Shown one piece after another: positions 36,253 to 44,567 of a stretch of DNA of 64,000 nt (positions are counted from its first letter, which is position 1; each line of letters begins with the position of its first letter). Origin of the DNA: DAMCAP01 sp964369265. GTDB lineage: Bacteria > Bacillota > Clostridia > Oscillospirales > Ruminococcaceae. The notes under the pieces are model-generated. The model did no database searches. It was not told where the DNA came from and saw only the letters and a program-made list of their open reading frames with translations. The stretch spans positions 5,786-69,785 of the forward strand of contig CAYJEV010000001.1 of the NCBI GenBank assembly GCA_964369265.1, read 5' to 3'. A program made the translations under genes and the position numbers.

Positions 36253-37404
36253 ATGAAGAAAGTATATTTAGATAATGGCAGTACATCTTATCCAAAAGCC
36301 CCTGGTGTTGGGGAGGCTATTGCACACTTTATAAATGAAGTTGGTTGTAATGTTGGTAGAACATCATCTGAGGATGCAAACGATTTGGCTTTTGTTGTGT
36401 ATGAAACTAGCAAAATGCTAGTTGATTTAGTGAACTTTCCAGACCCTAAAAATGTTGTCTACACTATGAATGTAACGCAATCATTAAATATGGTGATTAA
36501 GGGATATTTAAAGTCTGGCGATCATGTTATTATTTCGCCAATAGAGCATAATGCAGTTATGCGACCTATTGAACAGCTCCGCAAGCAAGGCTTGGAGGTT
36601 AGTGAAATGAAGCTAGATGATAACAATCAAATTTGTATCAGCTCGCTTAAAGATATGATTAAGCCAAATACAAAAGCTATTGTTATGCTACATGCTTCTA
36701 ATGTTACAGGCAATATATTTAATTTAAAGCCGGTTGGCGAGGTCGCAAAAGATAATAACATTAAGTTTATAGTTGATTCTGCACAAACGCTAGGGATACT
36801 TCCGATTGATATGCAAGCTCTAAATATTGATGCGTTATGCTTCACAGGGCATAAAAGCCTGCTTGCAGCCCAAGGTATAGGCGGATTTATTGTTAATGAT
36901 GAGTTTGCTAAAGAAATTGATGCTGTTATTTCAGGAGGAACAGGAAGCATATCCTCTTCTATTGATATACCAGAATTTATGCCAGATAAATTCCAAGCCG
37001 GAACGATGAACTTGCCTGGAATTTATGGTTTACACACAGCTTTAAAATACATAACTTCACGTCAAAGCCCACTAGAAGAGGAACAAGCACTTGTTGCAAG
37101 GCTTCAAAAGGGGATTGAAGGCGATAAGGTTAAGGTGATAGGGGAGAGAGATCCTTTTAAAAGATGCCCAACATTATCAGTTGATTTTGTTGGAATGGAT
37201 AACTCTGAAGTAGCTTTTAGATTGCAAGATGAGTTTGGAATAGCAACACGTTGCGGACTGCACTGTGCACCAAATGCACATAGGCATTTTGGTAGCTATC
37301 CAGAAGGCACAGTACGCTTTTCAGTTGGTTATAGCAATACAATAGAGGATATTGATTATACAATATCTGCCATATACAAAATAATTGATAATTATTTTCT
37401 ATAA
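36253..37404 (+). CDS. Cysteine desulfurase family protein (class V aminotransferase fold)
   Basis: 383-residue PLP enzyme. The Schiff-base lysine is in FTGHKSLLAAQG, the PLP aspartate in IVDSAQTLG, and the sulfur-carrying cysteine in TRCGLHCAPNAHRHFG. It resembles a subfamily (known to me from an Enterococcus faecalis selenium gene cluster) that often sits near selD or selenoenzyme genes. Lying directly before a selenoprotein operon, it may supply sulfur or selenium for that pathway; this is inference. The start at ATG 36253 is preferred over a frame extending into the MFS gene, with AAGAGGTG as ribosome-binding site. Confidence 0.85.
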   Translation: MKKVYLDNGSTSYPKAPGVGEAIAHFINEVGCNVGRTSSEDANDLAFVVYETSKMLVDLVNFPDPKNVVYTMNVTQSLNMVIKGYLKSGDHVIISPIEHNAVMRPIEQLRKQGLEVSEMKLDDNNQICISSLKDMIKPNTKAIVMLHASNVTGNIFNLKPVGEVAKDNNIKFIVDSAQTLGILPIDMQALNIDALCFTGHKSLLAAQGIGGFIVNDEFAKEIDAVISGGTGSISSSIDIPEFMPDKFQAGTMNLPGIYGLHTALKYITSRQSPLEEEQALVARLQKGIEGDKVKVIGERDPFKRCPTLSVDFVGMDNSEVAFRLQDEFGIATRCGLHCAPNAHRHFGSYPEGTVRFSVGYSNTIEDIDYTISAIYKIIDNYFL

Positions 37405-37597
37405 CATAAAAAATGACAAGTGTTTTTTGTTGAATTTGACTATGCACAAAAATATATTGACTAAAATTGAGTTTTGATTAGTGTAATTTTTGTTCAAAAT
37501 GCTGTGTTTCTCATTGTGTTTATAGTTTGTATATTAAACAGCTATAATTTCTAGAAAAAAGTTAGTGATTTTTTTAACATTTATAATAAAAAAGCAC
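37405..37597. other. AT-rich intergenic stretch, no gene recognised
   Basis: About 190 bases between the desulfurase-like gene and the glycine-riboswitch promoter. I see no open frame with a ribosome-binding site and no clear hairpin terminator. Confidence 0.5.
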
Positions 37598-37626
37598 TTG
37601 AAATTTGTTTTTTAATGTTGTAAGAT
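37598..37626 (+). promoter_or_regulatory. Promoter of the glycine reductase operon
   Basis: TTGAAA (37598-37603), a 17-base spacer and TAAGAT (37621-37626), about 40 bases upstream of the glycine riboswitch. Confidence 0.65.
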
Positions 37627-37667
37627 ATATCTGTAGCTAAGGAAATTTAATAATGTGGATGATGATT

Positions 37668-37858
37668 GCGGGAGAGCTTTTAGATAAGCGCCGTAGGAAT
37701 AAAGTTGATGTGTGCAAAACATCTTCTGAAGATCTCAGGTAAATGCACCGTAGTCGGACATGCCTCTGGAGAGCATCTTTTATATAAGATGCACCGATGG
37801 AGCAACAGCTTGTATACATTAAGTATATTGCTGGAATCTCTCAGGTTTTTAACAGAGT
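37668..37858 (+). promoter_or_regulatory. Tandem glycine riboswitch
   Basis: Two consecutive aptamers. The first runs from GCGGGAGAGC (37668) through GCCGTAGGAATAA and ATCTCAGGTAAA to GGACATGCCTCT (ending at 37767). The second runs from GGAGAGC (37768) through ACCGATGGAGCAAC and TCTCTCAGGTTTTTAACAGAG (quoted as TCTCTCAGG then AACAGAG). The double arrangement and the downstream genes for glycine consumption fit the known class, in which glycine turns expression on. The end of aptamer 2 shares bases with a terminator stem, giving a direct switching mechanism. Confidence 0.95.
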
Positions 37859-37892
37859 AAAGGTGCATAATAATTGTCCTTTGCTCTTTTTT
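37854..37892 (+). terminator. Riboswitch-controlled terminator before grdX
   Basis: AGAGTAAAGG pairs with CCTTTGCTCT (one T-G pair), followed by a run of T. Its left arm overlaps the closing stem of the second glycine aptamer, so folding of the glycine-bound aptamer should block it. Confidence 0.88.
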
Positions 37893-37919
37893 GTATAAAA
37901 CTTAGATTTGGAGTAATAT

Positions 37920-38297
37920 ATGGCAAAATTACATACTATAATCGTGACCAACAATCCTTTGGTAAAAGAAAAATTCACAGAGGATGAGGGTTACGAGGTT
38001 AGATATAGCGATATTAGCTACAGAGATGTTCTTGTAGCGACTAGAGATTTAGTGTACAGCGGTCATGAGCTGCTAACACACCCTTTATCAGGGAGCGTAA
38101 AGCCTAAAGAAACAGTTGTAAAATCAGTTGCTGTTTCGTACAAAGCAGGGAAGATGGATTTAGATCAAGCAGGTATTGCTGAAAACAGCATAATTACTTG
38201 CGACAAATTCCCTCTCAAATTTCCAATATTGCCAGAAGTGGTGTTGAATGATTTTCGTTTAGTAGATCTTTCCCTAATCACAACGGCGTTATTGTAG
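37920..38297 (+). CDS. grdX: GrdX protein
   Basis: Small protein of unknown biochemical function that accompanies glycine reductase genes. The 125 residues begin MAKLHTIIVTNNPLVKEKF and contain YRDVLVATRDLVYSGHELLT and THPLSGSVKPKET, which I recognise as the GrdX family. TTGGAG precedes the ATG. It is the first gene after the glycine riboswitch, 35 bases before grdE. No catalytic motif is evident. Confidence 0.85.
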   Translation: MAKLHTIIVTNNPLVKEKFTEDEGYEVRYSDISYRDVLVATRDLVYSGHELLTHPLSGSVKPKETVVKSVAVSYKAGKMDLDQAGIAENSIITCDKFPLKFPILPEVVLNDFRLVDLSLITTALL

Positions 38298-38332
38298 ACA
38301 GCCAAAATTAAAAAACTAAGGAGGTGTTTGAT

Positions 38333-39613
38333 TTGAAGTTAGAATTAGGATATGTAAATATTCAAGATATTCAATTTTCAAACGAATCAAAGGTTGAGAA
38401 CGGAGTTCTTTATGTAAATGCAGAGGAACTTAAGGCAATCGTTCTTGACGACGACCATATTGCATCTTGCGAGTTTGACATCGCAAGACCAGGCGAGAAT
38501 GTAAGAATTACGCCTGTTAAGGACGTAATTGAGCCACGTGTAAAGGTAGAGGGTCCTGGCGGAATTTTCCCAGGAGTTATCTCTAAGGTACAAACTGTTG
38601 GTACTGGTAAAACTAACGTTTTAAAGGGTGCTGCAGTTGTAACTACTGGTAAAGTTGTTGGTTTCCAAGAGGGCATCATCGACATGACTGGTCCTGGTGC
38701 TGAGTACACACCTTTCTCCAAGACTTGCAATCTAGTAATGATCGCTGAGCCAGTAGAAGGCATCACTCCTCACCAACATGAGAAGGCGCTAAGATATGCT
38801 GGACTAAAAGTTGCTATCGCTCTAGGCGAACTAGCAAAAGAAATTACTCCAGATAGCGTAGACACATTTGAAACTTACGGAGTTAAGGAAGGTTGGGAGA
38901 AAATGCCAAACCTACCAAGAATCGGTTACATTCAAATGCTACAATCTCAAGGCCTAATGCACGATACTTATGTATACGGTGTTGACGCTAAGAGAACTCT
39001 AACTACTATTATCAACCCAACTGAGATTATGGACGGTGCTATCCTTTCTGGTAACTGTGTATCTTCTTGTGATAAGAATACAACTTACCACCACCTAAAT
39101 AACCCAGTTGTTCACGATCTATTCGCTAAGCATGGTAAAGAGATTAACTTTGTTGGTGTTATCATCACAAACGAAAACGTTTACCTAATGGACAAAGAGC
39201 GTTCTTCTGACTGGACTGCAAAGCTAGCTAGATTCCTAGACCTAGACGGCGCAATCATCTCTCAAGAAGGTTTCGGTAACCCAGATACTGACCTTATCAT
39301 GAACTGTAAAAAGGTTGAGGCTATGGGCGTTCCAACAGTAATCATCACAGATGAGTACGCTGGACGTGACGGTGCTTCTCAATCCCTAGCAGATGCTGAT
39401 GCAGCTGCAAACGCAGTTGTAACTGGTGGTAATGCTAACGCAATGATCACTCTACCTAAGATGGATAAAGTAATCGGTCACCTAAACTTTGTTGATCGTA
39501 TTGCTGGTGGTTTTGATGGTAATACAGATGCTGATGGCAACATTACTGTTGAGCTACAAGCTATCACAGGGGCTACTAACGAGCTTGGCTTCAATAAGCT
39601 AAGTGCGAGATAA
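38333..39613 (+). CDS. grdE: Glycine reductase complex protein B, proprotein GrdE
   Basis: Substrate-binding protein B precursor that captures glycine through a pyruvoyl group as a Schiff base. The 426-residue proprotein is expected to self-cleave at Asn-Cys in SGNCVSSCDKNTTYHH; Cys would be residue 242 if translation begins at the TTG at 38333, which I recall as the position in the studied clostridial enzyme. TTG 38333 is chosen over GTG 38324 because AAGGAGG (38318-38324) is 8 bases ahead and the protein then begins KLELGYVNIQDIQF as in the family. Codon use is strongly biased (CTA for Leu), suggesting high expression. Confidence 0.94.
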   Translation: MKLELGYVNIQDIQFSNESKVENGVLYVNAEELKAIVLDDDHIASCEFDIARPGENVRITPVKDVIEPRVKVEGPGGIFPGVISKVQTVGTGKTNVLKGAAVVTTGKVVGFQEGIIDMTGPGAEYTPFSKTCNLVMIAEPVEGITPHQHEKALRYAGLKVAIALGELAKEITPDSVDTFETYGVKEGWEKMPNLPRIGYIQMLQSQGLMHDTYVYGVDAKRTLTTIINPTEIMDGAILSGNCVSSCDKNTTYHHLNNPVVHDLFAKHGKEINFVGVIITNENVYLMDKERSSDWTAKLARFLDLDGAIISQEGFGNPDTDLIMNCKKVEAMGVPTVIITDEYAGRDGASQSLADADAAANAVVTGGNANAMITLPKMDKVIGHLNFVDRIAGGFDGNTDADGNITVELQAITGATNELGFNKLSAR

Positions 39614-39635
39614 TATAGAAAGGAGATTGTCTACA

Positions 39636-40949
39636 ATGGGAAAAATTAAAGTTGTTCAATATATTAACCAGTTCTTCGCACAAATCGGTGGCGAGGAGCA
39701 AGCTGACTGGAAGCCAGAAGTAAGAGAAGGTGCATTCGGACCTGGTCTTGCATTCATGAATGCTTTCGGTGAGGAAGCTGAGATTGTTGCTACAGTTATC
39801 TGTGGTGACTCCTACTTCAACGAAAACCTAGAAAAAGCTACTGGCGAAGTTATGGAAATGATCAAGAAGTATTCTCCTGACATGTTCATCGCTGGTCCTG
39901 CATTCAATGCTGGTCGTTACGGTGTTGCTTGTGGTTCTATCTGCCAATCTGTAAATGAGACTCTAGGCATCCCAGTTCTAACTGGTATGTACCAAGAGAA
40001 CCCAGGCGCAGATATGTACAAAGATAAGGTTCTAACTGTTGCTACAAAGAACTCCGCTGCTGGCATGAGAGATGCTGTTAAGAAAATGGCTCCTCTAGCT
40101 CTTAAGCTTGCAAGAGGCGAGGAAATCCTAGCTTCTTCTGTTGAAGGCTACATGCCAAACGGCGTTAGAAAGAATCTTTTCGAGAACGAAAGAGGTTCTA
40201 AGAGAGCTGTAGATATGCTTCTAAAGAAGATTTCTGGCAAAGAGTTCGTAACTGAGCTACCAATGCCTGACTTCGATAGAGTTGATCCAAACCCAGCTGT
40301 TAAGGATCTATCTAAGGCTATCGTTGCTGTTTGTACTTCTGGTGGTATCGTGCCTAAGGGCAACCCAGACAGAATCGAGTCCTCCAACGCTACTAAGTGT
40401 GGTGAGTACGACATCACTGGTGTTAACGATATGACAGAGGCTACTTACGAAACTGCTCATGGTGGTTTTGACCCAGTATACGCTAACGAAGATTCAGACA
40501 GAGTAATGGCTATTGACATTCTTAGAGAGTTTGAGGCTGCTGGCAAGATCGGCAAGCTACACAACTACTTCTATTCAACTGTTGGTAACGGTACTGCTGT
40601 TAAGTCCTCTAAGGCTTTTGCTGAAGAGTACGCTAAGAAGATGAAAGATGCTGGTGTAACAGCTTGTATCATGACATCCACTTGAGGAACTTGTACACGT
40701 TGCGGCGCAACGATGGTAAAAGAAATCGAGAGAGCTGGAATTCCAGTTGTACACGTTTGTACAGTAACTCCAATTTCTATGACAGTTGGTGCAAACAGAA
40801 TCGTACCAGCTATCGCAATTCCTCACCCACTAGGTAACCCTGCTCTATCTCTAGAAGAAGAGAAGGATATCAGAAGAAAGATCATCGGTACTGCACTAGA
40901 TGCTCTAACTACTGAGGTTACTAAGCAAACAATTTTTGAAGTTAAGTAA
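39636..40949 (+). CDS. grdB: Glycine reductase complex selenoprotein B, GrdB (Sec-containing)
   Basis: Selenocysteine subunit of protein B, which attacks the glycine Schiff base and passes a carboxymethyl group to selenoprotein A. The frame has an in-frame TGA at 40683-40685, codon 350, in the context ST-Sec-GTCTRCGATMVKEIE, the conserved UxxCxxC motif. Translation then continues to TAA at 40949 for 437 residues. Reading the TGA as stop would lose the C-terminal 88 residues, which are family-like (IPVVHVCTVTPISM and NRIVPAIAIPHPLGNPALS). A hairpin 13 bases after the TGA is a likely SECIS. AAGGAG precedes the ATG; the frame is open upstream. Confidence 0.96.
40698..40712 (+). promoter_or_regulatory. 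SECIS-like hairpin for grdB selenocysteine insertion
   Basis: CGTTGC and GCAACG pair perfectly over a GGC loop. The loop starts 18 bases after the UGA, the spacing expected for a bacterial SelB-recognised SECIS. It lies inside the coding sequence. Confidence 0.75.
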
Positions 40950-40973
40950 TAACTTAATTTTTTAAGATTTATA

Positions 40974-41007
40974 ATATCTACTTTGGGCTTTTGCCCAAAG
41001 TAGATAT
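40974..41007 (+). repeat. Perfect 15-bp hairpin between grdB and trxB
   Basis: ATATCTACTTTGGGC and GCCCAAAGTAGATAT around TTTT. There is no T run after it, so it may stabilise or define the 3' end of the grdX-grdE-grdB message rather than terminate fully. trxB has its own AGAAGGTG site just downstream. Confidence 0.8.
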
Positions 41008-41048
41008 AAAATAAAAATATAAAATAAAAAGTAGAAGGTGCCAGTACA

Positions 41049-41984
41049 ATGAGTAAAATTTATGATGTAATAATCGTGGGCGCAGGTCCTGCCGGTCTTG
41101 CTGCGGGTTTGTATGCAGGTAGAGCAAGACTAAGCACACTAATTATCGAAAAGCAAAAAGACGGTGGACAAATTGTTATCACTTCTGAGATTGAGAACTA
41201 TCCAGCAGGTGAGGAGCATGAAACTGGACCATCTCTAATTGCAAAGATGACTCGTCAAACAAATGAGTTTGGTTGCGAGAGAGCAGCTGACACAATTGTT
41301 GATGTTGAGCTAGAGGGCGATATTAAGGTTGTTAAGGGCCTTAAGGGTGAGTATAAAGCGAAATCCGTAATACTTGCACCTGGTGCTCATCCAAAGCCAA
41401 TTGGTTGTAAGGGTGAGAATGAGTTAATCGGTAAGGGTGTATCTTACTGTGCAACTTGCGATGGTTCTTTCTTTGAGGACTTTGAGGTATTCGTAGTTGG
41501 CGGCGGCGACAGTGCTGTTGAGGAAGCTATGTTCCTAACAAAGTTTGCTCGTAAAGTAACTATCATCCACAGACGTGACACTCTAAGAGCAGCTAAGTCT
41601 ATCCAAGAGAAGGCTATGGCTAATCCAAAGATTGACTTCATGTGGGATACTACAATTGAAGAGCTACAAGGTGACGGTATTCTTACTTCTATGGTTGTTA
41701 AGAATCTTAAAACTGGCGAAACTCGTGTAATCGAGGCTGACGAAGATGATGGCACATTCGGTGTGTTCGTATTTATCGGTTTTGATCCACACGGCGAGTT
41801 CCTAAACGGTAAGGTTGAAATGCAAAATGGTTACATCGTAACTGATGAAGAGATGAGAACTAACATCCCTGGCGTATTTGCTGCTGGTGATATCAGAGTT
41901 AAATCTCTAAGACAAGTTGTTACTGCTGCTGCAGACGGCGCTATCGCTGCTGTAAACGCTGGACATTATGTAGAAAATCACTAA
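41049..41984 (+). CDS. trxB: Thioredoxin reductase of the glycine reductase system
   Basis: FAD enzyme passing electrons from NAD(P)H to thioredoxin, which regenerates selenoprotein A. The 311 residues show FAD-binding VGAGPAGLAAGLYAGRA, the redox pair CATC (residues 134-137) in SYCATCDGSFF, a nucleotide-binding VVGGGDSAVEEA and the C-terminal FAAGDIRVKSLRQVVTAAADG. A place within the operon between grdB and trxA ties it to glycine reduction. Confidence 0.95.
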   Translation: MSKIYDVIIVGAGPAGLAAGLYAGRARLSTLIIEKQKDGGQIVITSEIENYPAGEEHETGPSLIAKMTRQTNEFGCERAADTIVDVELEGDIKVVKGLKGEYKAKSVILAPGAHPKPIGCKGENELIGKGVSYCATCDGSFFEDFEVFVVGGGDSAVEEAMFLTKFARKVTIIHRRDTLRAAKSIQEKAMANPKIDFMWDTTIEELQGDGILTSMVVKNLKTGETRVIEADEDDGTFGVFVFIGFDPHGEFLNGKVEMQNGYIVTDEEMRTNIPGVFAAGDIRVKSLRQVVTAAADGAIAAVNAGHYVENH

Positions 41985-42008
41985 TTTTTAAAAGCGAGGT
42001 AAATTGAA

Positions 42009-42326
42009 ATGATCGAAGTAAACAAAGACAATTTTGAATCCGAAATTCTTCAAGCTGAAGGCTATGTATTCGTAGATAGCTACGGCGATACTTGTGAGCC
42101 ATGCAAGGCTCTAATGCCTCTAGTACATGAGCTAGCTGATAAGTATGCTGCAAACATGAAGTTTGTTGCTTTCAACACAACTAAGGCTCGTAGAGTTGCA
42201 ATTAGCCAAAAGATCCTAGGTCTACCAACTATGACTATCTACAAAGATGGCGAGAAGGTAGAGGAAATCACTAAGGACGATTGTACTCCAGAGAACATCG
42301 AGGCTCTAATCAAGAAGTACATCTAG
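42009..42326 (+). CDS. trxA: Thioredoxin with CEPC active site (glycine reductase type)
   Basis: Dithiol electron carrier, 105 residues. The active site is Cys29-Glu-Pro-Cys32 in GDTCEPCKAL rather than the common WCGPC, and the Trp before the first Cys is also missing (Thr). The cis-Pro is in LGLPTMTIY. Amino-acid-reducing clostridia are known to have similarly altered thioredoxins (CVPC). It lies 24 bases after trxB and 70 bases before grdA. Confidence 0.94.
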   Translation: MIEVNKDNFESEILQAEGYVFVDSYGDTCEPCKALMPLVHELADKYAANMKFVAFNTTKARRVAISQKILGLPTMTIYKDGEKVEEITKDDCTPENIEALIKKYI

Positions 42327-42396
42327 TTTGTACTTAGTTACATTATGGTAGAAGGCTTTTAGCTTTTTATAAAAAATTTTAAGAGGAGGATTATCT

Positions 42397-42867
42397 ATGA
42401 GCTTATTAAATGGTAAAAAAGTTATCATAATCGGCGATAGAGACGGTGTGCCAGGACCAGCAATCGAAGAGTGCGTTAAGTCCGCTGGCGCAGACGTTGT
42501 ATACTCCGCTACGGAGTGCTTTGTCTGAACCGCAGCGGGTGCAATGGACCTAGAGAATCAAAAGAGAGTTAAGGATTTCACTGAGCAATTCGGTGGCGAG
42601 AATATCGTTATCGTTCTTGGCGCAGCAGAAGCAGAGGCAGCTGGTCTAGCAGCTGAAACTGTAACTGCAGGTGACCCAACTTTCGCAGGTCCGTTGACTA
42701 ATGTCCAGTTAGGACTAAAGGTATACCACATTTGCGAGGAAGAAGTAAAGTCTGAAGTTAACGCGGATATTTATGACGAGCAAGTAAGCATGATGGAAAT
42801 GGTAATGGACGTTGAGGAAATCGCTTCCGAGATGGGCAATATCCGTTCTGAGTACTGCAAATACTAA
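42397..42867 (+). CDS. grdA: Glycine reductase selenoprotein A, GrdA (Sec-containing)
   Basis: Small selenoprotein that carries the carboxymethyl group as a selenoether from protein B to protein C. Reading starts at ATG 42397 (AAGAGGAGG upstream) and passes an in-frame TGA at 42526-42528, codon 44, in [17 protein letters not shown], the known GrdA site. It ends at 42867, giving 156 residues. Without recoding only a 43-residue fragment would form, and an ATG just after the TGA would give a headless protein. Codon use is highly biased as in grdE. A perfect hairpin lies 8 bases upstream of the UGA; no strong stem was seen downstream by eye. Confidence 0.96.
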
Positions 42868-42902
42868 TTCGTAATAGTATCTGTTGAGCTTTGCTCCGAT
42901 AC

Positions 42903-42936
42903 AAGGCAGGTAATGAGCTTGCTTATTGCCTGCCTT
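42903..42936 (+). repeat. Hairpin in the grdA-grdC gap, first of two
   Basis: AAGGCAGG and CCTGCCTT flank further near-complementary bases ending in a GAGC-TT-GCTT tip. Together with the next stem it fills the 153-base gap between grdA and grdC. Confidence 0.75.
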
Positions 42937-42952
42937 TATTAAAGGCTTCTTT

Positions 42953-42986
42953 AGGGTGGTGTGGTCTTAACCACATCGCCCTTTTT
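42953..42986 (+). terminator. Terminator-like hairpin between grdA and grdC
   Basis: AGGGTGGTGTGGT pairs with ACCACATCGCCCT (two G-U pairs) around CTTA and is followed by TTTTT. grdC and grdD lie downstream in the same direction with no obvious new promoter, so partial termination that lowers grdCD relative to grdA is likely. Confidence 0.75.
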
Positions 42987-43020
42987 GAATAAAAAATCTT
43001 TTTAAGAGAGGTATAAACCA

Positions 43021-44553
43021 ATGAATGGTGTTGTTAAAGCAACCAGCTATATCCTAGCACATACACCGGATATGATTATCCATAACGGTACTACTCAAAC
43101 TACTGAAAGACTACTAAACCCAGATTCCGAGTATCTAAAAGCTCTTCCAAAGCACATCCGTTCTTACAAAGATGCTAAGAACTACATTGCTAACCAAGCT
43201 TACATCGGTAACATGACTCCAGAGGAGTTAGGTGGATATGAGCTACCATGGTTCGACAAGCTATCTACTGAATATGACCGTTTTGGTAAGTTCGGTGAGA
43301 TTATGCCACAAGAAGAGTACCTACTTCTAATGCAAACTTGTGACGTATTTGATCTTCTAAAGCTAGAAAAGAGCTTCGTTGCTAAGCATCTTCCAGCTTT
43401 CAAGGCTCATCCACTAATGGACGAGAGCATCATTGCTAGAGTTCAAGAGGGTGTTGATCAAGCTGAAATTGAGAACTTTGTAAACAACGAACATGCTGAA
43501 GGTCTATACCATGACGGCGTTCTAGTTGGTTATGTTAAGAGAGCTCATGACGTTGATGCAAACTTAAACGCTCACGTTATCCACGAAAACCTTGTTTCTA
43601 AGGCTACTTGCGTACTATCTCTACTACACATCGTTAAGAATGCTGGTATTGATAAGGGCGACATTGACTATGTAATCGATTGTTCCGAAGAGGCTTGTGG
43701 TGATATGAACCAAAGAGGTGGTGGTAACTTCGCTAAGGCTTCTGCTGAGATTGCTGGTTTCATGAATGCAACTGGTTCCGACGTTAGAGGTTTCTGCGCA
43801 GCTCCAACACATGCTCTAATCATCGCTTCTTCTCTAGTTGCTGCTGGTGTATACAACAATGTTGTTGTTGCTGCTGGTGGTTGTACTGCTAAGCTAGGTA
43901 TGAACGGTAAAGACCACGTTAAGAAGGATATGCCAATCCTTGAAGACGTTCTAGGCGGATTTGCAGTTCTAGTTTCCAAGAATGACGGTGTTAACCCAGA
44001 GATCGTTTCTGGCTTTACTGGTCGTCACTCTGTTGGTACTGGTTCTTCTCCTCAAGCAGTTATCACTTCTCTAGTAACTTCCCCACTAGACGCTGCTGGT
44101 CTAAAGATTACTGATATTGATAAATACTCTGTTGAGATGCAAAACCCAGACGTTACTAAGCCAGCTGGTGCAGGTGACGTTCCACTATCTAACTACAAGA
44201 TGATCGCTGCACTAGGCGTTAAGAGAGGCGAGCTTGAGAAGGCTGACCTAGCTACATTCCCAGTTAATCATGGTATGGTAGGTTGGGCTCCAACTCAAGG
44301 CCATATTCCATCTGGCGTACCATATGTAGGATTTGGTCGTCAAGACATCCTAGATGGCAAGGTAAACAGAGCTATGGTTATCGGTAAGGGTTCTCTATTC
44401 CTAGGAAGAATGACTAACCTATTTGATGGTGTTTCCTTCATCATGCAAAAGAACAGCGGTGCTTCTGAGGCTTCTGCAGTTTCTGAAGAGAAGGTAAAGG
44501 GTCTAATTGCTAATGCTCTAAGAGATTTTGCATCTTCTCTAATTCAAGAATAA
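43021..44553 (+). CDS. grdC: Glycine reductase complex component C, subunit beta GrdC
   Basis: Part of protein C, which converts the carboxymethyl-selenoether on GrdA to an acetyl thioester and then acetyl phosphate. The 510 residues resemble a condensing-enzyme (thiolase-like) fold, with YVIDCSEEACGDMNQRGGGN, GFCAAPTHALIIASSL and a C-terminal GYELPWFDKL-containing N-terminal lead typical of GrdC. AGAGAGG precedes the ATG. grdD follows after 14 bases. Confidence 0.94.
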   Translation: MNGVVKATSYILAHTPDMIIHNGTTQTTERLLNPDSEYLKALPKHIRSYKDAKNYIANQAYIGNMTPEELGGYELPWFDKLSTEYDRFGKFGEIMPQEEYLLLMQTCDVFDLLKLEKSFVAKHLPAFKAHPLMDESIIARVQEGVDQAEIENFVNNEHAEGLYHDGVLVGYVKRAHDVDANLNAHVIHENLVSKATCVLSLLHIVKNAGIDKGDIDYVIDCSEEACGDMNQRGGGNFAKASAEIAGFMNATGSDVRGFCAAPTHALIIASSLVAAGVYNNVVVAAGGCTAKLGMNGKDHVKKDMPILEDVLGGFAVLVSKNDGVNPEIVSGFTGRHSVGTGSSPQAVITSLVTSPLDAAGLKITDIDKYSVEMQNPDVTKPAGAGDVPLSNYKMIAALGVKRGELEKADLATFPVNHGMVGWAPTQGHIPSGVPYVGFGRQDILDGKVNRAMVIGKGSLFLGRMTNLFDGVSFIMQKNSGASEASAVSEEKVKGLIANALRDFASSLIQE

Positions 44554-44567
44554 GAGGTGGCATAATA

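Noticed and set aside
40683..40685. Apparent stop codon splitting grdB into two genes (39636-40685 and a frame from 40713)
   Set aside because: The two parts together make a full GrdB, the TGA is at the conserved UxxCxxC position, and a SECIS-like stem follows; selenocysteine recoding explains it.
42526..42528. Apparent truncation of grdA with a second small gene from 42544
   Set aside because: The TGA is codon 44 in the conserved [17 protein letters not shown] context of GrdA; it is one selenoprotein gene.
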